This document shows positions 7,261 to 11,361 of a DNA stretch of 11,361 bases, piece after piece. The position numbers and the translations under genes were made by a program. The DNA is taken from NCBI GenBank assembly GCA_030833025.1, contig JAURHZ010000055.1:1-11361 (forward strand). Reading direction: 5' to 3'. The notes below the pieces were generated by a model. That model did not search any database and had not been told where the DNA came from. It saw nothing but the letters and a program-made list of their open reading frames with translations. Source of the stretch: Armatimonadota bacterium (GTDB taxonomy: Bacteria > Armatimonadota > Armatimonadia > Armatimonadales > Armatimonadaceae). The number at the start of each line of letters is the position of its first letter. Within the stretch, counting starts at the first letter, position 1.

Positions 7261-7620
7261 ATGGCCTATGGGGATGTCGCTTGCCAGCGATATTGTCGCT
7301 GTGTGAAGGCGGTGGAAACAGCTCGGATGTGACATCCGGACAGTGTGGTCCGGTACTCAAACATAGCATTGGTTAGCGGTTGGCAGTGTGGCCAGCCTGC
7401 TGCGTAAAACCCCAGCAGATACCAGTACACACTCCAAGCAGCCGGGTTTATCCCGGAAATGGTTCCCTTCCTCAACACGGTTCGTCGGTGATGGATGTAG
7501 CAGCTTCGGAAATCAGCCACTGCAGAATAGTCCTGCATTAGACAGAGGACTTGGGATTGCACCCTGCTACATCCCCAGCGAGGGAACCAACCTCCCGGGT
7601 CAATGGCGCCCCGGGAGGTT
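7261..7620 (+). ncRNA. Candidate structured RNA or long structured 5' leader, family not recognised
   Basis: No credible protein is encoded here, but stems are packed along the region. They are: 7274-7281/7286-7293 (8 bp); 7324-7330/7332-7338 (7 bp as DNA); 7336-7341/7348-7353 (6 bp); 7378-7384/7391-7397 (7 bp); 7397-7402/7413-7418 (6 bp); 7442-7446/7452-7456 (5 bp); 7461-7467/7582-7588 (7 bp, enclosing); 7493-7503/7564-7574 (11 bp, nested inside); 7529-7534/7546-7551 (6 bp, innermost); and 7589-7599/7610-7620 (11 bp). Two stems contain a G-T pair that is a wobble only if the plus strand is transcribed, which favours plus. The downstream genes are a membrane protein and a universal stress protein. 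I looked for hallmarks of RNase P RNA, tmRNA, SRP RNA, and cobalamin, fluoride and c-di-AMP riboswitches and found none. The boundaries are my estimate. Confidence 0.5.
7589..7620. other. Strong 11-bp GC-rich hairpin closing the structured region
   Basis: AACCTCCCGGG (7589-7599) pairs perfectly with CCCGGGAGGTT (7610-7620) across a 10-nt loop. It starts one base after the enclosing 7-bp stem of the structured RNA. The following sequence is AGGAAAATCT, not a T tract, so it is not a canonical intrinsic terminator. It may be a 3' stabilising hairpin, a factor-dependent stop, or the expression platform of a leader; in its open form the GGGAGG arm is purine-rich like a ribosome binding site. Confidence 0.5.
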
Positions 7621-7688
7621 AGGAAAATCTGTTGTGTATTAGGCGATGTCGGCGAAGAAGCTCACACTTGTACGCTCGGAACGGTGAT

Positions 7689-7693
7689 GGAGG
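7689..7693 (+). promoter_or_regulatory. Ribosome binding site deciding the start of the small membrane protein
   Basis: GGAGG ends 5 nt before the ATG at 7699. It favours that start over the in-frame ATG at 7603, which lies in the loop of the 7589-7620 hairpin, and over the ATG at 7687 that overlaps the site. Confidence 0.65.
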
Positions 7694-7698
7694 CAACG

Positions 7699-8040
7699 AT
7701 GAAATACCAGTTTAACGAAGAGGTAGGGATGATCAGAGTGATGGACGCGGCAGTACCAGCAAGCCCGGTTTGGCAGCCGCAGTCCCCCACCCTTGATACG
7801 ACAACATCATCCAATCCATACGGAGACACCCTGGCCGCGATTGCAGCGATGCTTCGTTTTCATCTGGTCGCACTCCTTTGGGGGATTGCAGTCGTGATGA
7901 TCAATCTGGCCGCGCTGATCTGGTTTACAGGCGTCGTTGTCTATCAGACAATTTCCCACCCGATTCGCTGGATGCTTGCCAATATCCAGGCAGCTCCAGG
8001 GAGTATGGAATACACAGCGGATGCATGGACAGTGCGGTGA
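7699..8040 (+). CDS. Small membrane protein of unknown function
   Basis: This is a 113-residue protein I do not recognise. The first 45 residues are soluble, with a run rich in Pro, Ser and Thr (about 20-40). A long hydrophobic stretch follows (about residues 50-85, core HLVALLWGIAVVMINLAALI), enough for one long or two tightly packed membrane helices. A short tail of about 28 residues ends the protein. There is no lipobox or obvious cleavable signal. The ATG has GGAGG 5 nt upstream. The gene ends 17 nt before the universal stress protein gene, so the two are probably cotranscribed. A membrane partner or anchor for the stress protein is possible but is inference from position only. Confidence 0.65.
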   Translation: MKYQFNEEVGMIRVMDAAVPASPVWQPQSPTLDTTTSSNPYGDTLAAIAAMLRFHLVALLWGIAVVMINLAALIWFTGVVVYQTISHPIRWMLANIQAAPGSMEYTADAWTVR

Positions 8041-8057
8041 AAGGAGTCTCTACGGAA

Positions 8058-8948
8058 ATGGAAGCCATCATTGGAATTGCCGGAACAAACGGCCCCACGA
8101 CGACCGACAGCATCGACATGCTGCGCGCCCTCGCTATCCCTTGTATCCGCTATCACCTCCTCCACGTCGTCTCCCCCTACCTTGTCGCCGGTTACCCCAA
8201 TGACATCGTCAGTGGCAATGACTTCATGGCCTGGCAAGCGGATACCGATGTGGAAAAGGCCAAAGATTACCTGCCCAAAATCAAACAACACATCGAGGAC
8301 ACAGGGGTGGATCCAACCTACATCAGCACCGATGTCACCCTTGGGAATCCCCGCTATGAGCTGGTCAGCCTCTCAGACAGCCGGGATGCAACCTTGGTCT
8401 GTGTGGATGCGAACATCGCTAAGCCTATTGAACGCTTTGTCCTTGGCAGTACCGCAGCTACCGTTACCGCCGGGGCTAAAGCAAGCGTGCTCGTAAGCAG
8501 AAAACGCACCCGAACCGGCGACCTCCGTGTCGTGATTGGAGTGGACCACTCGAACTACTGCAATGCCGCACTGCATAAGTTTGCCGGTTGGATGCCAAGA
8601 GGCATTACCCATATCGACCTTGTCACCGTTTTTAATCCGGATGATGCCAGAGGCATCGATGTCGGTGTTGACAGCTTTGACACCATCGGAGCCATCCGTG
8701 AACGCCTTCATGATCACCTCGCGCAGACGGAGCGCTTCATGAAGCAGCTGACACCGGATATTCACTTGCACGTGATGCAGGGAAGACCGGCGACGATTCT
8801 CCTGGAAGCCGCTAAGCGCTTTGATGCAGATTTGTTGGTGGTCTGCGCAAAGGGTTACGGGATGCTTGAGCGGATTAGCCTCGGCTCGACGAGCACAGAA
8901 GTCATAGATAACCCGACCGTTTCTGTTCTGGTGCTCCGCAATGTCTGA
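8058..8948 (+). CDS. Universal stress protein with tandem UspA domains
   Basis: The 296-residue protein is two Usp-type domains in one chain (about 1-150 and 155-296), a common cytoplasmic arrangement resembling an internal dimer. Usp proteins bind ATP or other ligands and aid survival under stress or starvation; partners vary. Domain 1 opens with a beta strand (AIIGIAGT) and ends with GSTAATVTAGAKASVLVSRK. Domain 2 opens with RVVIGVDHS and ends with CAKGYGMLERISLGSTSTEV then TVSVLVLRNV. The closing LGST of both domains matches the G-S/T end of the G-X2-G-X9-G(S/T) nucleotide motif. The second motif has Met where the second Gly is expected, and the first lacks the early glycines, so ATP binding may be weak or confined to domain 2. 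The ATG at 8058 has AAGGAG (8041-8046) upstream; an in-frame GTG at 8037 is less likely. Confidence 0.85.
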   Translation: MEAIIGIAGTNGPTTTDSIDMLRALAIPCIRYHLLHVVSPYLVAGYPNDIVSGNDFMAWQADTDVEKAKDYLPKIKQHIEDTGVDPTYISTDVTLGNPRYELVSLSDSRDATLVCVDANIAKPIERFVLGSTAATVTAGAKASVLVSRKRTRTGDLRVVIGVDHSNYCNAALHKFAGWMPRGITHIDLVTVFNPDDARGIDVGVDSFDTIGAIRERLHDHLAQTERFMKQLTPDIHLHVMQGRPATILLEAAKRFDADLLVVCAKGYGMLERISLGSTSTEVIDNPTVSVLVLRNV

Positions 8949-8968
8949 TGGACTTACACGCGAAGGCC

Positions 8969-9000
8969 CCGGTTTCCCGCAGCAAAACGCGCTGAACCGG
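8969..9000 (+). other. Imperfect hairpin downstream of the universal stress protein gene
   Basis: CCGGTT (8969-8974) pairs with AACCGG (8995-9000), and inside it CAGC (8980-8983) pairs with GCTG (8991-8994). There is a 5-nt bulge on the left arm and a 7-nt loop. No T tract follows. It may stabilise the 3' end of the transcript. Confidence 0.4.
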
Positions 9001-9015
9001 CCACGGTCACGAGAG

Positions 9016-9055
9016 CCTCCAATGGAGGGCAGCAATAACGGAAAGCCTGCCCTCC
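9016..9055 (+). other. Pair of mutually exclusive hairpins in the 3' region of the stress-protein unit
   Basis: GGAGG at 9024-9028 can pair with CCTCC at 9016-9020 (5 bp, 3-nt loop), or as GGAGGGCAG (9024-9032) with CTGCCCTCC at 9047-9055 (9 bp, 14-nt loop). The longer form should win if both are free. This is an attenuator-like arrangement, but no T tract follows directly; the terminator lies about 40 nt further on. Confidence 0.4.
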
Positions 9056-9090
9056 TACTACCCCCAACAAAGTACCCAAGCACATTGCAC

Positions 9091-9117
9091 CCGCCCTATG
9101 TTCCACAGGCGGTTTTT
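9091..9117 (+). terminator. Intrinsic terminator after the universal stress protein gene
   Basis: CCGCC (9091-9095) and GGCGG (9108-9112) form a stem, extendable by one T-A pair with a bulged C, followed immediately by TTTTT (9113-9117). It ends the 7699-8948 transcription unit and isolates the regulator gene to its right. Confidence 0.7.
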
Positions 9118-9178
9118 CGCATGTTTCTGCTAACGCGATGTGACCATTTGCACAATGATATCCAGTACCATAAGAGTT

Positions 9179-11239
9179 ATGCGTCCTTTACTTAAGTTGA
9201 TGGGCCGAGGCGAAATTCTCGGATCAGACTCACTCACTGAAGTTAAGCTCACACGTAAGATTTGGTATGTATTGGCACTGCTGGCAACCACCCCCGATGC
9301 CGAAATGCTGCGCTCGGAGCTGACCGCAATTGCATGGCCTCTGAGCGATGACCGTAGCCGCGATGTCCTTATGCATAAGTGGCGCAAGTCAGTCGTCGAT
9401 GCATTCGCTGAGCTCGGGGCACAGCCTGTTGTTGTTATTTCAGAGCGCGTTGTCAAGCTCGATACAACCTTGATTACGGTTGACTATCTTGAATGTTTGC
9501 GAATCGGAAGCGTAATACTCTCGTCTTACAGCGCAGCCGCAACCTTAGAAGCTGCCATCGAATTTGATGCACTGGCAACTGACCAGATTCTACTTGCAGC
9601 ACATCCAGAGGCATTTGAAACCCAACGCACAGAGTTTGATGCCCTTCGTTTACAGTGCCTTGAACGCGGCTGGAAAGCAGCGAATACCTGTGGCAATGAT
9701 GACGCGGCAGCACACTTTGCAAATCGACTAAGAAGCCTAGGTTTTACGGGCGATCTGTATGTCGAACCTCACACCCAAGAATTCGTCATCGGCAGGGAGA
9801 CAAAGCCGCGCAACTATGCCCAAGGCATCGCAGCACTTCTGCTAGTCGGACTATTCTGCACACCGATCATCCTTGGGCGAATAAGCCAACCGCCTCCAGT
9901 ACAACGTATGTCAGGCAGACTGATCCCAGATCAGGCTCCTACCTACATCGGTCGATTTATCCAGTACGAATACAAACCGAAGCCAGAAGACCAAGTTACA
10001 GCATCAGAAGCGGTGGCAACCGTCCAAGTACCGGGGCATGGCACAGTTACAACCGGAACCGTCCGCCATAAAAATCTCGATCAACAAATCCTAACCGTAT
10101 GCACAACAGCTAATCGTAAGCTACTTTGGTCCACGCTTACTCCGCAGATACAAGGCGTCCAATACTTCCCAGATCACGTTACATCCGATAAGTTTGGCAA
10201 CGTTTTTGTAGGCGCTCATGTGAACGTCATGATCAAGGAATCCGCTGGTCGGGCACCTGGCCGCTATCTTGCGATTCTCAAATACGGCCCGGATGGCAAG
10301 CTGCTGTCCACATCCATTTCAAAGTACCCACAAGACAGAATCCTTCACCTCATCCGTGTCGTCAGTGACTCAGAAGGCGGAGCTTGGCTGTTTTCAACAG
10401 GCTATATAAATTCTAACTCCGTGTCTATTCTCAGGATGCACCTGAAGGCATCGGGTGAACTTGATGATGCCCTATCAACAGGAAAGGGTGTTGCAGAGCT
10501 CACAGCTGTTGTCCAAGGTGCAAAGGGTGAACATTATCTAATCAGCACGATTTATACTGGCAAGAATCTCCTGAATGCATCCGACTGGCAGGTACAGCGC
10601 ATATCCAAGGATGGCAAGCTTGAATGGACAAGAGTAATTGATGGTCCGGCCCACCAAAATGACTTTTTCAGTGATGCAACCTTGGCCTCCAACGGAGATC
10701 TTCTGGTTTTTGGTCCGCTGCCAACCGTGACATTGGATGGTGTTATCCGTAACATTCCCTCGGTAGTCCGTTTGGATGCTGAAAATGGGCGCATCAAGAA
10801 GTTAGAGCAGACGCAGACCCACTTCCTCAACACGCGCGTGAAGCTATCTCCTGTTCCAATGCTGGACATGTATGTGCTTGGTAGCTACGACATGACAGAA
10901 AACGGCTCGAACTCGGTCTACTTTTATCGCTCCCGGCCATCGGATGAATATTCCTCTTTGTCGATGGCTGTTGGCCTTCCCAAAAAGATGAAAGCCAAGC
11001 GAATTGTCTCGATGTACTATCGCGGATCTCTTGCATCGTTTAGTGCACTGATGCAACCGCTCGAGAGCCCGGGACAGCGCCTCGCTCTCATTTACGTCAA
11101 TAAATACAGCGGAACGGACATCACAACCGGCATTCTAACGACAGACAGATTGGTTCATTACAACCAGTCAGATGCCAACATCGTTGCGGGCCGCTTCGGC
11201 AATGACTTCACCGTCTTTGACTTCACGGGTCTGAAGTAA
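9179..11239 (+). CDS. Membrane-anchored winged-helix/BTAD-like regulator with C-terminal propeller-like domain
   Basis: This is a predicted one-component regulator of 686 residues. Residues 1-100 look like the OmpR/SARP-type winged helix: an initial strand (LLKLMGRGEIL), KLTRKIWYVLALLA, then the recognition region around RDVLMHKWRKSVVDAF. Residues about 100-190 are helical and resemble the BTAD/TPR-like region of SARP regulators. Residues about 215-233 (GIAALLLVGLFCTPIILG) form a single membrane helix preceded by basic residues, placing the N-terminus inside. The remaining 450 or so residues are beta-rich, with repeated units such as KYGPDGKLL, SDSEGGAWLFSTGY, RISKDGKLEW and ASNGDLLVFG, typical of propeller or bacterial lectin-like repeats. 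They should lie outside the cytoplasm. The layout recalls ToxR/CadC regulators but with a different sensor. ATG 9179 is chosen because it directly precedes the first strand; ATG 9155 and GTG 9140 also keep frame, and none has a good ribosome binding site. Ligand and targets are unknown. Confidence 0.7.
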   Translation: MRPLLKLMGRGEILGSDSLTEVKLTRKIWYVLALLATTPDAEMLRSELTAIAWPLSDDRSRDVLMHKWRKSVVDAFAELGAQPVVVISERVVKLDTTLITVDYLECLRIGSVILSSYSAAATLEAAIEFDALATDQILLAAHPEAFETQRTEFDALRLQCLERGWKAANTCGNDDAAAHFANRLRSLGFTGDLYVEPHTQEFVIGRETKPRNYAQGIAALLLVGLFCTPIILGRISQPPPVQRMSGRLIPDQAPTYIGRFIQYEYKPKPEDQVTASEAVATVQVPGHGTVTTGTVRHKNLDQQILTVCTTANRKLLWSTLTPQIQGVQYFPDHVTSDKFGNVFVGAHVNVMIKESAGRAPGRYLAILKYGPDGKLLSTSISKYPQDRILHLIRVVSDSEGGAWLFSTGYINSNSVSILRMHLKASGELDDALSTGKGVAELTAVVQGAKGEHYLISTIYTGKNLLNASDWQVQRISKDGKLEWTRVIDGPAHQNDFFSDATLASNGDLLVFGPLPTVTLDGVIRNIPSVVRLDAENGRIKKLEQTQTHFLNTRVKLSPVPMLDMYVLGSYDMTENGSNSVYFYRSRPSDEYSSLSMAVGLPKKMKAKRIVSMYYRGSLASFSALMQPLESPGQRLALIYVNKYSGTDITTGILTTDRLVHYNQSDANIVAGRFGNDFTVFDFTGLK

Positions 11240-11272
11240 TCCGCCAGCACCCAACTAAGCACCAAGCCACTG

Positions 11273-11361
11273 CTATGCGGTAACCAGCTCCTGTGTGTGA
11301 CTTACACGCAAATTCGCAAAGGCCTTATCTGCCTCCCGGAACGGAAGACCATCCGCTCGGA
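11273..11361 (-). CDS. Possible C-terminal fragment of a minus-strand gene entering from the right
   Basis: On the minus strand one frame is open from the window edge to a TAG at 11275-11273. It gives about 28 residues (GLPFREADKAF then NLRVSHTQELVTA). The composition is protein-like and the gene would converge with the regulator gene, leaving a 33-nt gap. GLPFREA recalls a motif of argininosuccinate lyase, but the rest does not fit that family as I know it and the fragment is too short to name. Another minus frame is open for 19 codons, so the choice is uncertain. Confidence 0.35.
   Translation of the reverse strand, partial: RADGLPFREADKAFANLRVSHTQELVTA

Noticed and set aside
6930..7562. 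Open frames on both strands in the asd-Usp gap
   Set aside because: They lack ribosome sites, have unlikely composition, and cross palindromes and hairpins better explained as non-coding structure.
7261..7620. RNase P RNA, tmRNA, SRP RNA, or cobalamin, fluoride or c-di-AMP riboswitch
   Set aside because: The conserved cores I know (for example GAGGAAAGTCC, the tmRNA 5' end with its tRNA-like 3' end, the SRP GGAAGGAAGCAGC core, the B12 box) are missing. GCCACTG at 7516-7522 alone is not enough for cobalamin.
7589..7620. Intrinsic terminator
   Set aside because: The stem is strong, but neither strand has a T tract after it.
7603..7698. N-terminal extension of the small membrane protein from ATG 7603
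   Set aside because: That ATG is in the loop of a strong hairpin with no ribosome site, whereas ATG 7699 has GGAGG at 5 nt.
9140..9178. GTG 9140 as the start of the regulator gene
   Set aside because: The extra 13 residues precede the expected first strand of the winged helix and have no ribosome site; ATG 9179 fits the domain edge.
8941..9195. An 84-codon frame overlapping the end of the Usp gene
   Set aside because: It reads through the competing hairpins and the terminator at 9091-9117, has no ribosome site and looks low in protein character.

Overview
The window looks like ordinary chromosomal DNA from a Gram-negative (diderm) bacterium of moderate GC content. An apolipoprotein N-acyltransferase (lnt) implies an outer-membrane-type envelope, and asd-dapA implies diaminopimelate/lysine synthesis. 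The last large gene joins a winged-helix/BTAD-like front half to a membrane anchor and a propeller-like back half. I associate that architecture loosely with Armatimonadota (Fimbriimonadales), but this is a guess from memory and no rRNA or marker gene here tests it.

Layout. (1) 122-2163 (+): an oligopeptidase B gene broken by one missing C near 1939-1940. All three catalytic residues survive, but Asp and His lie beyond the frameshift. (2) 2249-3316 and 3320-4912 (+): an M42 family metallo-aminopeptidase followed 3 nt later by lnt, which has a TTG start. (3) 4911-4949: a bidirectional terminator between convergent lnt and dapA. (4) 6899-4969 (-): asd then dapA, overlapping by 4 nt (ATGA), the second and third steps from aspartate towards diaminopimelate. 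(5) 6900-7698: about 800 nt without a credible protein. The half near asd carries a 24-nt direct repeat and several palindromes. The half near 7261-7620 is dense in hairpins and long-range complementary stems and looks like a structured RNA or a very long 5' leader. (6) 7699-8040 and 8058-8948 (+): a small membrane protein and a tandem-domain universal stress protein, followed by alternative hairpins and a terminator at 9091-9117. (7) 9179-11239 (+): a membrane-anchored winged-helix regulator with a predicted extracytoplasmic propeller-like domain. (8) A possible C-terminal gene fragment enters from the right edge on the minus strand.

The most interesting parts are the hairpin-rich region 7261-7620, which matches no RNA family I can recognise, and the regulator at 9179-11239. 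In the hairpin region, two hairpins share an identical AGTGTG loop, and that loop is complementary to a downstream CACACT; nested 7-bp and 11-bp long-range stems follow. No mobile element, CRISPR array, tRNA or rRNA was seen.
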